Assembly: GCA_004519485.1 (NCBI GenBank)
Contig: CP038110.1
Location: forward strand, 682,001-746,000
Direction of reading: 5' to 3'
Source: Nannochloropsis oceanica
Taxonomy: Eukaryota > Sar > Eustigmatophyceae > Eustigmatales > Monodopsidaceae
Length of the DNA: 64,000 bases
Each line of letters starts with the position of its first letter. The stretch's first letter is position 1. The position numbers and the translations under genes were made by a program. This document shows, piece by piece, positions 48,796 to 60,230 of this stretch. Under the pieces are notes generated by a model. The model was not told the DNA's origin. It made no database searches and worked only from the letters and a program-made list of their open reading frames with translations.

Positions 48796-50050
48796 TCACG
48801 TTGGAGGCGGCCCTGGCGGTGGTGGGGGCACGAAAGCCTTGCTCTTATCCTTGAGAGGCTTGTCCCACGTCACCTCGTTCGTAGAGGCCTTCCAAAAGTA
48901 CCAGTACTTACTCTTCTCGTCAAAGACGGGCTCGTAGCCGTCCTCCACGTTTTCGGCTATCTCGGGAGGGATGGGGGGCGGAGCCGAAACAGGGGAGGGA
49001 GCAGCGGCAGTGGCTGGGGTGGTGTAGGAGGCGGCTTGCATAACTTGTCCGTAGTATTGCTGTGGAAGGAGGGAAGGGAGAAAGGAGAAGGTCAGGTGGA
49101 CGATTGGCCCTTGAGGCAAGGTCGTGTGGCAGACGTGAGAGATTTTTCAAGAAGGAAGAAGATATACCTGCTGCTGCTGTTGATAATATTGGTTGTAGTA
49201 GTCCTGTTGGCTCTGCTGATACTGCTGCTGCAGCTGTGGTTGGAAGTGGTGTTGCTGCTGCCATGATCCATACGCCTGGTGCTGCGGCAGCTGTTGCTGC
49301 TGCATGTGCATGTGCTGGTGGACTCCCATTCCTCCAGCTGCTCCTCCTCCTCTCCCTCCACCGGCGGCCAGGCTTCCATACGCTGCCGAGGGGGATGGCA
49401 CACGGGGGCTCGCCGTCGCTGCTGTAGGCGTGGCTGTCGTGGTGGTGGCAGAGGCTTGGATGGTGGTACTGCTTGTGCTGTTGGAAGAAGGAGATGGCAC
49501 CCGAACTGGTGTCGGTCCAGGTGCAGGAGCAGGAGCAGGAACAGGAGCTGGCATTGGAGAGGGGGCACGGACGGGCGCGGGGGCGGGTGATGACGCCCTC
49601 TGGGGAGAGTCGCCACCCCAACGTGATTTGCGGCTATTGCTTAAGGAACTACTACTGCCACTGCCGGATTCTTGGAGGCCTCCCAGACTGCTGCTGCTGC
49701 TGCTGCCATTGGTGCTGGTGCTGGAGCCTGCGGCGGGGGCTGGGCCGCCTTCTTTGGTCATCCATCTGTCAAGAAAAAAGTTTGAGGCGGGAGTGGGTGG
49801 AACGCATGCGTGAGTGTAAGAAGGAAGGTCAGGCATAATAACGGAGACTATCTATAGAGCAGCAGCTCTGGTAGCGCAATTGATTTCCCACATTTGGTAG
49901 GGCGGGCGTAATGTGTGTTAGGTTCAGGACGATGATGAGCGTTGTTGCGGAAGAATAAAACAACAGACGAGACACGTACATCAGAAGCACAAGACACACA
50001 GGTACTTACGCTGGTAACGTCATGCCCCGGCCTCTTCCGCGGCCGGCCAT
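48796..50050 (-). CDS. WW-domain protein with Gln/Pro-rich linker
   Basis: Exons on the minus strand: 50050-50010, 49765-49168, 49059-48796; joined in frame, 300 aa. The short first exon gives MAGRGRGRGMTLPA, and the splice creates LPAWMTKEGG, an N-terminal RG-rich/PAWMT motif I associate with RNA-processing proteins. The middle is Ser-, Pro/Ala- and then Gln/Tyr/His-rich (QQQYQQSQQDYYNQYY), a prion-like composition. The C-terminus has a WW domain: GYEPVFDEKSKYWYFW then KASTNEVTWDKP. The usual first Trp is replaced by Tyr, and the aromatic core and second Trp-Pro are present. WW domains bind proline-rich ligands, often in splicing. A splicing-associated role is inferred. The protein ends in a poly-Pro tail. 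Confidence 0.78.
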
Positions 50051-50693
50051 GGCTCTTGGTTGGTGTGCAGTGGTCGAGTGGATGAAAGAAAGAAGGCGCG
50101 CTCGCGGAAGAGACACCCCTGTCTGTTGGGTGGGAGACGAAGGGCATGAAATAAGCACAAACAAGAGCATAACGCCCTGCGAGCGACACAGGAATAAGTG
50201 GACGGACAATGAGACAGGAGTGTGCAAACGCCAGGACGCGCTCTCTTGCCACGGCGACAAGCCCCTTGCCCCTTGGTCGCACTCAGCGACACAAGCAACT
50301 GTGTTTGTCGAGGCGGGAGCGCGAGCACGCATGGCCCATCGTGTGCGAGGCAACAAGGTTCTCTCATGCGACAAGCCTGTACACGACGGGTGCAGTCCAA
50401 AGCACAACCACGAGACCTTAACAAATAGGACAGTAGTGAGAAAATTGCGGAGGTAGAAGGAATAGAGAAAGCAGCAAGCGGGGCACGCGTTCCAGCACCA
50501 ATCTATCAAGCAGGGAGTGTGCCAAAGCGGCAGTCAGTGTAATCAGTAGACATATAACGTGTTGTAGTTCTACGCATAAATAAAGCTGGGGAATAGCGCC
50601 AAGCTTACAACTGACCAAACTATACGTGCGTTTTTTTAAAAAAATTTTTACGCACTCGTGTTCTAACATTCTCAATTCCTTTGGGAGCCTCGA
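50051..50693. other. Intergenic: WW-gene upstream region and ankyrin-gene 3' flank
   Basis: Both neighbours are on the minus strand. Overlapping spurious ORFs exist on both strands but none has recognisable content. An AT-rich A/T-run at 50630-50655 lies just after the ankyrin gene's stop in its transcript orientation. Confidence 0.5.
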
Positions 50694-51639
50694 TTATTTA
50701 CTAGCTTCTCCTCCCCCTCCTTCCCTTTCTCCTCCCTTCCTCTTCTCATTCCCCTCAGTCAACACCGCCAATTCTGGGAAATAGTCTCCTGGGGTCTTGC
50801 CCTTCCCATCCCTCTCTTCCCCTCTGGCTCCCCTTCCCAGCAACAACAGACACATTTCTTCATCCTTTCGTTGGGCGGCGATATGGAGAGGGGAGGAGGT
50901 GGAAGGAGGAGGGGAGAGAAGATTGATGTCGGCCTTGTAGTCGAGAAGGAGACTGACAGCGGGAGGGAGGGAAAGGGCCACACAACGGTGGAGGGGGGAC
51001 AAACCTTCCTGTGAAAAAGGGAGACAGGGGGGTAGAAGGGAGGAGAAGGGAGGATGGAGCAGAAATTTACGTCATACCGCGACCGGAAAGCAAGAAGGCT
51101 CTTTCTTAAAGAAAGAATGGAGGGAAGAAAGGAGGGGAGACGAGAGGGACTGTCTGTTTCTACCTCGTCCAAGGCGTCAATTCCTCCATCAGCTCCAGCG
51201 CCGTGCTGGAGGAGGAGGGTGAGGAGGAGGAGCAGGGAAGGGGCTTCGAGGGAGGCAGCGTTGCGGGCTAGCAGATGTAAGGCAGCACCGGACCCTAGGA
51301 CAGAGATGGGGATGCCTAGAAGGGAGGGAGGGGAAGGAGAAGGGAGGGAGGGAGGGAGATAGGTAGGTAGGTAGGTATGGAATAGTCTGCAGCGCGATAT
51401 TGGAGGAGAAGAAGGAGAGACGGAAAGAGGAAGGGAGGAAAGGGAGAAGAGGTACCTGAATCGATGACTTTCATGAGGGCGTCGCTGTCGCCAAGAGAAA
51501 TGGCGTGGGTGAGGGCAAGGGCGCCAAAAGAAGAATGTTCAAGAAGGTGCGTCTGGTGGCTGCTGTTGTTGCTGCTGCTACTCTCACGGTCGGAGTATCC
51601 TCCTCCTCCTCCTCCTCTTTCTGGTTGGTGTGTCCTCAT
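50694..51639 (-). CDS. Small ankyrin-repeat protein
   Basis: Exons on the minus strand: 51639-51456, 51315-51164, 51008-50694; phases match and the product is 216 aa. Ankyrin helices recur: SFGALALTHAISLGDSDALM, GAALHLLARNAA with LLLQHGAGADGGIDALDE, then EGLSPLHRCVALSLPPAVSL with LLDYKADINLL and SPLHIAAQRKDEEMCLLLLG. The TPLHxAA-type motif is visible in the third exon. Ankyrin repeats mediate protein-protein contacts; the partner is unknown. The start is the first Met of the exon, which also follows a CCCAG acceptor-like site at 51642, so an upstream exon is possible. The tail is Gly/Glu/Lys-rich. Confidence 0.75.
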
Positions 51640-52306
51640 GCCCTGGGAGGGGAGAAAGGAAGGGAGGGAAAACAAGGGCGGGAGGGAGAGAGGGGAAAGA
51701 ATCATAAGTCACGAGGCGAAGCAATGCAGGGGGCTCTTCGCACCGAGCGGACGGCTCTAGTTGATTACTGCGTTTACACTGCTGGTAACACTACCAGTCA
51801 TACTACAAGTACCACCACCACTACCACGGCTGCGACTACAACGGCAACAACTCCTTCTAATCCTCTACCCATAGGCTGCCATTTCCTCTTCTACATCATC
51901 TTCGAGGTCCTCGTCGTCCACACCCTGCACTCCCAATGAGCCCTGCGATAGGTGGCTTCCCTTCATTTTGATAAAGGGCAATTACTATCCATGCCCATTT
52001 TCTTAATCTTAATATTCTCGGCCTTGTTCTTGGGATTCTATACGCCCATATTTCCTTCTTTGGTTTGGATTACATAGTGGGAAAGGGGGGGCATAATCAC
52101 TTTCTTGTCTTCATCCCATTAAATGAAGATGTGCTAGGCAATACAGAGAGGGCCGAAGCCTCCAGGGGTACTGATATAAAGCGGTGGTGTGGCCATGCCG
52201 AGACACCGCTCGCATCTTCTCTACGATTTGATTCAAGTCTGTCCGGAGGGGTTTCCCCTCCATCTTCTCTCCATCTTTCCTTCTTTCCTCCCTTCTCATG
52301 ATATAG
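51640..52306. other. Intergenic: ankyrin-gene upstream region and CLPTM1 3' flank
   Basis: Contains a minus-strand acidic peptide (GVDDEDLEDDVEEEMAAYG then TAG, about 51866-51940) behind a CGCAG acceptor-like site. It might be an alternative last exon or a 5' exon, but it could not be joined in frame to either neighbour. Otherwise there is no gene. Confidence 0.4.
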
Positions 52307-55300
52307 CTACTCTCCCTCCTTCTCTTCCTCTCCCTCTTCCTTTCTTCCCTCGTGTTCCTCCTCCACGTCCTCATGCACTGCTTGATGAGCAACCGCCACC
52401 TCCTGCCCCCACTCCTCCTCTTGCTCATCCTCCCGCTGCGGCTCCTCCTCTTTCCCTTCGTTCCCTGCAAATATGTACAGATGAATATCAGTTCCCGCTA
52501 AACATCTCTCCCTCCCTCCCTCCCTCCCTCCCTCCCTTCCTCCTCTTACCATCGTCGTCCACCCGTAATGACGCGAGCGTTGACGCAGCCAGCGCCCTCC
52601 CCGATGCCCTCCCTTCTTCCCTCCCTCCTTCCTCTCCTTCTCCTTTTCCTCCTGCGGCAGGAGCAGCACCAGCAGCAGCAGCGGCAGCGAGTAAGGCTCG
52701 TGCGTCCTCGCTTTCCTTGTTGTCTTGCGTCAGCTGGCCAAACTCGTTGACGCGAGCGCGGTCGACTGAGGCAGGAAGGGAGGGAGGGAGGGAGGGAGGG
52801 AGGGAAAGCAAGTGGCGGATTCAGCATTCGATTTCTGGAGGATGACCGGTGGACAGAGGGAGAGAGGGAGAGAGGGGAGGAGGGAGGGGAGGAGGAAGGA
52901 GGGGAGGGAGGGGGCACTTACCCGGGTAGATGTACCGTTGGTAGAGCATGATGAAGAAGATGACGTCGTCGCGGAAGCATGAGAGCCGATGCATGGTCGG
53001 CATTTTGATGACAAAGGCGAAGACTGAGGCCCGAGGGGGGAGGGAGGGAGGGAGGGAGGAAGGAAGGGGCACGTGAACGACAAAAAGAAGGGAGTTCGCA
53101 GGCAACAGTCTACGTAGGTCGCTTCTCTCCTCCCTCATTCCCTAACGTTCTCCTTCCCCCTCCCCTTCCCTTCCTCCCTCCCTCCCTCCATACGGTCGTC
53201 AATGAAGGTGTTGAGGGCTTTATAAACCATCGTCCGCCAGGGCAAATGGGCCACCGATTTAAGCTTATAGTTGATGTAGAGCTGGGGGAGTGGGGGAGGG
53301 GGGAGAGGGAGGAAGGGACCGATGAACGAGTAGACGAAGAGAGGGAGGGAGGGAGGGAGCGGACGTACCTGCGGTGTCATCATGACAAAACCAAAGACGT
53401 AGACGAAGCCGGTCAGGCTGGTGATGGCCCATGAGTACCATCCCTTGTGCTCCTCCTGGAAGAGGGAGTAGGCAGCGTATCCTACCATGAGAGGAGCGAC
53501 GACATAGCTGGGAGGGAGGGAGGGAGGGAGGGAGGGAGGGAGGGAGGGAGGGAGGGAGGGAGGGAGGGTAGGAACGCATGCTGGACGTCATGAAGCTTCG
53601 TGTGTGGCCAGCTGGACCACTAGGAGGGGAGGGAGGAAGGGAGGGAGGGGCTGAAGGAGGGACGTACAGCAGGTGTGCGGTGGCCTCAGAATCGTACTCC
53701 TGTGTCTTATTCTGAGTGTAACTTTCCACGGCCGAGAACGTGAGACGAGGAATCCAAAAGCGGGCGCCGGTGGCGGGGTCCGTCCAGCGGAGCTGAAGGA
53801 GAGGGAGGGAGGGAGGGAGGGAGGGAGGGAGGGAGGGAGAGCGTCGTCATTGCGTTGTCTATGGGTTGCGTGTGTGTGCAGCCCCTCCCTCTCGCCCTCC
53901 CTCCCGCCCTCCTTTCTACCGATGTCAGCATTCCCTTCTGGACCTTCCATATCTCGATGAGGAGGCCCATGCCGGAGGAGAAGAGCACCATCCATGAAGT
54001 GTCGTTGTCAAGGAGGTAGAGGAAGATGACGCACTGGAGGAGAAGAGGGAGGGAGGGAGGGATTGAGGACGGGAGATAGAAAGATTGGTTGCTCCAGCAG
54101 TCTCGGTGTGAAGCATGCCTCCTCCCTCCCTCCCTCCCTCCCCCTCTTCCTCCTTCCCTCCCTCCCCCTCTTCCTCCCTACCTGAAAGAAGGTATTGATG
54201 ACGATCGTCCTCAACGAAAGCCCCTCCAGGCTTTTGTTCTCCTTCCAGAAGGCCACGTCGTTTTTGAAGGCCAGCATGTCGAAGAGCATGTGCAGGGCCG
54301 ATACCTAGGGAGGAAGGGAGGGAGGGAGGGAGGGAGGGAGGGAGGGGAGGGAGGGAGGGAGGGCGGGGTATGTATTGCTGGTTATTTTCCCTTGCCCTAG
54401 AAGTGTGCGATCCGGCCTCGAGGAGGGAGGGAGGGAGGGAGGGAGGGAGGGAGGGCGACTCACAATCAGGGTGATGACCAGGAGGATGGGATTGGTCTCG
54501 AGAAACATCCTCTTCACCGTCTCTCCTTCTTTGTTTATGTCCTCCTCTGAATCGCCCGCAGAGGTGGAGAAGGGGGAGGAGGCCTGCGCCTTCCATTGCT
54601 GGTCTAATTGGGTCTGGAGGGCGGGAGGGAGGGAGGGAGAGGGGGGGAAGGGAGGGAGGGAAAGAGTGAGTGAGTGAGTTTGAGTCTCGTCTTTCTTTCT
54701 TTCTTTCTCTCTCTTTTTATCTCTTGTTCAGTCTCTACGGCAGCAGCTGAGAAGCAAGCGGCTACCTACATCCTTCTCAATCGTTAATCTAGGTCTGGAG
54801 GGAGGGAAGGAAGTAGGGAAGGAGGGAGGGAGGGAGGGAGGGCGGGCATGCAACGTACCTGCATCTGCCACTTGAAGAACCCCACAGGCTCGTATTTGAG
54901 AGAGAGAGGCACCACAGCCACGCTCTCGTTCAAGGGAATGAGGTGCTCCGAGAGGAGCCAAAAGTCGTTGAGGTAGATGACGGGGGTAAGGTACCCGGAG
55001 GTAGGATCGATGTCCATCTAAGGAGGGAGAGAGAGAGGGAGGGAGGGAGGGAGGAGAGGGAGGGGGAGGGGAGGGGGGGAGGAGAGGGAAGGGGAGGGGA
55101 GGGGGGGAAAGGCATTGATCAATCCAGAGGCGAGAGGAACGGCTAGCGCGGATCGCCTGTCAACGTGCCCTCCCTCCCTCCCTCCCTCCCTCCCTCCCTC
55201 CCTCCCTCCCTCCCTCCCTCCCTACCTGCTCTACCAAGTTGGCCGGCAGCTGACTTGTCTTGGGCCATCCCTGCCAGTGATGGACAAGGGAGAGGGTGAG

Positions 55301-55348
55301 GTCGGGCTTCCAGAAGGAGAGGATGGTGGGGGGAGGGTCCGCTTCTTC

Positions 55349-55379
<31 letters not shown>

Positions 55380-56897
55380 GAGAAGGAGGAGGAGGAGGAG
55401 GAGGAGGGGCAGGAGGGATCGGTAGAAGGAGGGAAGGAGGAAGGGAGGGCGTCACCTTCTGCGGAATCGACGGAGGAGGGGGAGGAGGGGGGGCCGAGGA
55501 GGGCCTTGAGCCTCTTCCCCTTCGGCTTCTTCTTGTAATTGTTCATGGCTTGGGAGGGGTTGAGGAAAGGCGTGATATGACGAGCCATTAGTGACTGATA
55601 AAAGCAACTTGGACTCTTTCCTCCTCCCCTCTCTCCTCTAGATTCTTGACTAAACCTTCCCTCCCTCCCTCCCTCCTCAGTTTAGCTACCTACGTATCCT
55701 CTTGTAACTCCACCGCCCGCTTCCGTCCCCCTCCCTTCCCCCTCACCCTCTCTCCCTCATCTCTTTAGCTACGTACGTATCCTCTTGTAACTCCACAGCC
55801 GGCTCTCCTCGTCGTCCCAAGGCAGGTCATCGCGGACGAACCACACATGCGCGTAGATGCTGCCGTTCTGCCTGGCTGTTTCTGAAGGAGGGAGGGGGGG
55901 GAGATGGGGTAGGGGAGGAGTAATTATTCCACCACATGCCATTGACTTTAAAAGGAGCCATTCCAAACATCTCATTAACATGTATACATGGATATTTTGT
56001 GGATGCGTACGCGCATCGCATGCCTCCCTTCCTCCCTCTGTCCCTCCCTCCCTCCCTCCGTCCCTCCCTCCGTCCCTCCCTCCGTCCCTCCGTCCCTCCC
56101 TCCGTCCCTCCCTCACCTGTCAAGGAGACGTTCATACGCTTCTCCCGCGTGTTACCCTTGGACCAGTCGAACGTCAGGCCCCTCTCCTCCCACAGCAGGA
56201 AAGACGGGTGGTCTCGCGGGCGGTCAAAATCAGGATACTCTGTCAAATACACCCGCAAAACCTGGATGGGGGGGGGAGGGAAAGAGGAAGAGAGGGAAGG
56301 AGAGTGTGAGCGAGTGAGTGGAAATGAAGGTAGCAAATGACACGTATTCAGATGTTGGGATATGAAGTATCTATCTACACAAAGGCAGTTTTCAATACCG
56401 TCGTCAAACCACCCCTTACGGACAAGCATGAAGGCATCCTCCCCTCCCTCCCTCCCTCCCTCCCTCCCTTTCCACTCTCCCATAAAGCTTACCATCGGCG
56501 TCCCCTCATGCCACAGCATCCGCACCGGGCCATTCCAAAGCCCATTATTTCCTTCCTGTCCTCCTGCCCCGGCATCGAAAGAGGAAGCCCCCGGTTTCGG
56601 TCCCCCCGTGAAGGTCTTCATCACGTTATTCATCACCCACATCATTGTCACTGTCTTGAGGACGTGCTGTAGCATGCCTTGCCAATCCATCTGCGGTCCT
56701 CCTCCTATTCCTCCTCTCCCTCCTTGCCCCGGTGGCCCGGCCTCAGTCCCTGTGAGGATGCCGTCTACAGCCGCCATCGTCTCTTTGACAAAGGAGGAGC
56801 AAGAGGAGAAAAAGCCCTTAAAGGCAGCACCTGGGCCCACGGATGGCTTGGAAAAACCTGCCCACTCCTGCTCCTGGTGCTCGTGCTCCCTGGCCAT
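52307..56897 (-). CDS. CLPTM1: CLPTM1 family transmembrane protein
   Basis: CLPTM1 proteins are polytopic ER membrane proteins; the human members include a regulator of GABA-A receptor trafficking and a lipid scramblase (CLPTM1L). Exons on the minus strand: 56897-56493, 56261-56117, 55881 to about 55765, about 55600-55226, 55017-54859, 54613-54464, 54304-54182, 54033-53920, 53792-53668, 53507-53369, 53281-53194, 53023-52922, 52765-52550, 52464-52307; roughly 800 aa. Hallmarks are GSIYAHVWFVRDDLPWDDEE, YLNDFWLLSEHLIPLNESV, FLETNPILLVITLIV, FDMLAFKNDVAFWKENKSLE, FLYLLDNDTSWMVLFSS, HKGWYSWAITSLTGFVYVFG, YINYKLKSVAHLPWR, LNTFIDD, FAFVIKMPTMHRLSCFRDDV and ARVNEFGQL. All junctions after exon 4 are phase-consistent. 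The exon 3/exon 4 junction is unresolved because the simple donors leave the wrong phase. The C-terminus is a Glu-rich tail ending EKEGE. Confidence 0.95.
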
Positions 56898-57223
56898 TCG
56901 TTTGTGTGGCGTGTGTAGGTGGGAAAGCGGATGAGTAAATCGAAGAATACGAAGGCGGCGTGTAGTTCTGCAACCGACAGCAACGTCTTGAGCGAGCACG
57001 TGAACCAGTGGGTCGCCCTTATGCCACACATTCCATAATACACCCGTGTTCCACACCCGCTGGCCTGCTGTGTGAAAGTTTTGAAGTTTGCTTTACTCCT
57101 GACCCCTCCATCTCATTCCCACACCCACACAGGGACGCACACACAGCCACAACTCTGCCCTAGTCTCATCGCAAACCTGCGTCATCGTCGTAGCCGCTCC
57201 ATTTACCTACACTGCACAGCGCG
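56898..57223. promoter_or_regulatory. Shared upstream region of divergent CLPTM1 and COA3-like genes
   Basis: Only 326 bp separate the two start codons, so the promoters must overlap or be bidirectional. No TATA-like element stands out. A CT-rich run near 57095-57135 lies on the COA3 side. Confidence 0.5.
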
Positions 57224-58204
57224 ATGGTAACTGCTGCCTTCAATGTCGCCGCCCCGTTGCTTCGTGCCAGCTGCAGAAGATGCACTTCTTCGACCAGCCA
57301 GATAACGCAGCGCTTTCTGGGTTCTTCCCCTGCCAGCGGACGGGTACGCATCAGGACCCTCTTCCCTCCCTCCCTCTTTCCCACCCTCCCTCCCTGCTCT
57401 TGTTCGACAATCACCGTATGTGCGTCCATCTAAACTCCTTACATCTCTATCTCTTCGCATCCCTGCCAACGTATCCGGCGATTTCTATCTGCCTGTGCGA
57501 CCGTTGTGTCGATCACCTCAATCCTATGTGATCATGCCCTCCTCTCCTCCCTCCCTCCCTCCCTCCCTCCCTCCCTCTATTCCTCTTTTATCAGGCCGCC
57601 GCCGCGCACCATGGCTTGGAAATGACCCCCGCCACGAAGCGAAACAACCGGTTGGTGGCTCTAGCATGCCTGGCCTTTGCCGGCTCTGTGTACACGTACT
57701 CAATTCGCAAGCTGAAGGAGGTGAGGGAGGGAGGGAGGGAGGGAGGGAGGAAAGGGAGGGCGGGATCTAGGTTGGGAAGCATAAATTCACTGTCTCGTGT
57801 TGTTCCTGTTCTTTTCTCTATCCCCGGTGGTATTGTCCCTTCTCTAATGCTATCACCGCCCCGCTGTCCCTCACACACCTCTCCCCATCCTCCTCCCTCC
57901 CTCCCTCTCTCCCTCCCACCCTCCTCTCCCACAGGAGGATCTGAACGATTTGGAGGAAGACATCACTGTGGTTAATTTACACGAGAGTGGCCTCAAGGCG
58001 ACTAAATTCAAGGGCCTGCTGGAAGAGAGCCAAAAGAAGGAGCAGGAGAAGGAGGAGGAGGAGGAGGAGATGGAGCGCCAGAGGGAGAGGGGGGTGGTGC
58101 CGGGTGTGGCAATGATAGCGAACGAGGGAAGCTCGGAAGGAGAGGGGGGGAAGGTGGGAGGGAAGGCGGGCTGGAAGAAGTGGGTGTTTTTCTGGCAGAA
58201 GTAA
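57224..58204 (+). CDS. COA3-like mitochondrial cytochrome c oxidase assembly protein (putative)
   Basis: Exons: 57224-57343, 57595-57720, 57935-58204; 171 aa, phase 0 junctions. Exon 1 is a typical mitochondrial presequence with Arg, Ser and Thr but no acids (VTAAFNVAAPLLRASCRR). Exon 2 has MTPATKRNNRLVALACLAFA then GSVYTYSIRKLKE, continued in exon 3 by EDLNDLEEDI. A short basic stretch, one transmembrane helix with a Tyr-x-Tyr end, and a Gln/Lys-Glu-(D/E)xxxDxxE acidic follow-on is the COA3/CCDC56 layout, an inner-membrane protein that binds newly made Cox1. The C-terminus is a Glu/Lys coiled-coil-like extension longer than in animals. The match is to a short domain, so the name is tentative; mitochondrial targeting is better supported. 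Confidence 0.66.
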
Positions 58205-58497
58205 GCGCATGCAGAGTAGTGTGGACGGCTGAAAAGAGGGAGAGAGGGAGGGAGGGAGGGAGGGGAGTAGTTTTTGCGTGGATAGTCCACAGAGGAGAAG
58301 CAGAGAAAGAAAAGGCTTCCACGTCCTTTTTGTAAAGAAAAAAAAGAAGTTCAAGAAGAAGAAGCAGCATCAGCAGCAGCAACCCCAAAAAGAATGAGTA
58401 AGATGAATTAATTTACCTCTACGCCAGTTGAGAGAGACCTTCAGGGACCAGCTACATGTCTTATATACAGGTTTCGTAAGAAACTTTAAAACGATGT

Positions 58498-59731
58498 CTA
58501 CGATGGATTATGTGTTCCCGCTGCTTCCATCCGTTTCGTTAGAGGGGAGGAAGAGAAGGAAGGCAAAGAAGGACGAGGCAACGATGCATTCATCACGACG
58601 TTTACCAGAACATCAAAGCTCTCCCCTTCCCCCCTTCCCCCCTCTCCCTCCTCGCACAAGGTAGCCATTTTCTCCGTTAGTTTCAGCACCGTCTTCCTCA
58701 GACTCTTGGGGGGTGCAAAGTTAATCGTTGTACTCATCCCTCCCTCCCTTCCCTCCTCCTCCTTATCTCCCTCGCCTTCCCCTCCTCCTCCTTTCCCTTC
58801 TTTTCCTTCTATTCCAAGCACCCGTATTCTCACTGCCTTCTTCACCTCCTCCTTCAAGGCCTCCTCCTCCTCAGGCACCGCCAGGAGGGAGGAGTAGAAA
58901 AAACGGACGTCGCCCGTCCCGACGCTCTGAGTACCCGTGGATACGGTGACGAGCACACGCCGTGGATGCCCCCCCCGCTCCTGCAGCGTTTTGGTCCCTG
59001 TAATAGTCGTACGGTTCAAAGTGTCGGACACATTAAAGGGAGGAGGGTCCGCGGTGAGTAGAAAGGGGAGGGAAGGCAAGGGAGATGGGGATGCCGTTGG
59101 CCCGTCCCCTCTTATTCTTCGTCCTGGCTCTCCGACGTCTGAGGGCATTCGTTGTTGTTGACGTTCTTCATGTTGTTGATGTTGTTGACGTTGTTGATGC
59201 TGCTGCTGCTGCCGTCCTTCCAGTTTGGACATGGCCTCCTTGGCCCGGCCTTGCGCGATGAGGGTTTCCATGGGCGTGGCTATCCGCTTGAGGACATGGA
59301 TGAGCTCGATCCTATAGAGGAGGAGGGAGGAAAATGGAGATGCAGGGATGTGGGAGGGGGTATGAGGGAAGGAAAAGCCACCACCGGCATAGAGAAGACA
59401 GAGATGGATTAGAAAGAGATGCAGCTCTCCATACGGGGACGCAGCGCAAGGGATTACCCGGGTGGCTTGACTAAACGCGACCTGCACTTTAAGGGCGCTT
59501 CCTCTGCGAGGATTTCATAAATGGCTTGTGCCGATGGAGCTCGACACTTGACCGTGCATAGCATGACGTCCGCACACATAAAATCATGGAAGCTTTTGAC
59601 CTCCCTCCCCTCCCTCCCTCACTCCCTTCTCCCTGTACTCACTCTTGTTTGGCTGTCAGCGCCAATGTTTCGAAGAGCCGCAAGAAAAGGGGGTCATCGA
59701 GGTCGTATGTTAGGACACGGAGGTAGGCCAT
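58498..59731 (-). CDS. Unrecognised protein, two exons
   Basis: Exons on the minus strand: 59731-59643 and 59311-58498, joined at phase 2 through GT...TATAG boundaries to about 300 aa. Exon 1 encodes MAYLRVLTYDLDDPLFLRLF then ETLALTAKQE. Exon 2 continues as a helical segment (ELIHVLKRIATPMETLIAQG), a Gln/His-rich run, then RRVLVTVSTGTQSVGTGDVR with FFYSSLLAV, an acidic/Gly linker, and a final helical part (KSLRKTVLKLTEKMATLC). There is no signal peptide or membrane helix, and I recognise no family. In-frame structure over both exons and consensus splice sites support a real gene. It converges on the COA3-like gene, with 293 bp between stops. Confidence 0.6.
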
Positions 59732-60230
59732 GACCCTGTGTAACCATGATAAGTTTTAGCAGACATCGAAGGAGGAGCTGGCATGTAGAGTTTATCGGTG
59801 TTGAAGCATCAACGAAGTCAGCGAAGGTAGTGCCTTTCCGGCAAGCAACAGGGCCATGACACACACTGTGTCACACACTTTGGGCACACCCGCGGCACGT
59901 AGCGCACACAGGAAAGGCCACAGACGACAAGCGCGTCGAATTGCACTTAAAATTGGCGTGGTGTGAACAGGGGAGCGAAAGCCACGCAAAGGTTCCTCTT
60001 CGACCGCCCTGATGTCTAGCGCATGCAGCCACGCGCGCCTTGGCCTTGGCCTCATTTAAACTTTATCTTACGCACAATACCCACTTAATACGGGGACTTG
60101 CTTGCGTAAATTCTGCCTTTGAGATGGTGGCACATTTTTTGTGGTATGGCTCATCCGTTCTCACGCGAATCCTCTCTCCCTCCCTCCCTTACTTATTCGG
60201 ACATCCCAACCGCAACGACACTAAAAGAGC
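59732..60230. promoter_or_regulatory. Shared upstream region of divergent unknown gene and Miro
   Basis: A 499-bp gap between divergent start codons. It has GC-rich CACACTGTGTCACACACT-type near-palindromic sequence around 59860-59880. A (CCCT) run lies at about 60175-60190, close to the Miro ATG. No other coding signal. Confidence 0.45.

Noticed and set aside
50006-50509. Cys-rich ORFs on both strands at 50.0-50.5 kb
   Set aside because: They overlap each other on opposite strands, lack recognisable domains, and sit where the WW gene's promoter should be.
51866-51940. Acidic peptide ending EEEMAAYG as a terminal exon
   Set aside because: It has an acceptor-like site, but no phase-compatible junction to CLPTM1 or the ankyrin gene was found; noted in the intergenic entry only.
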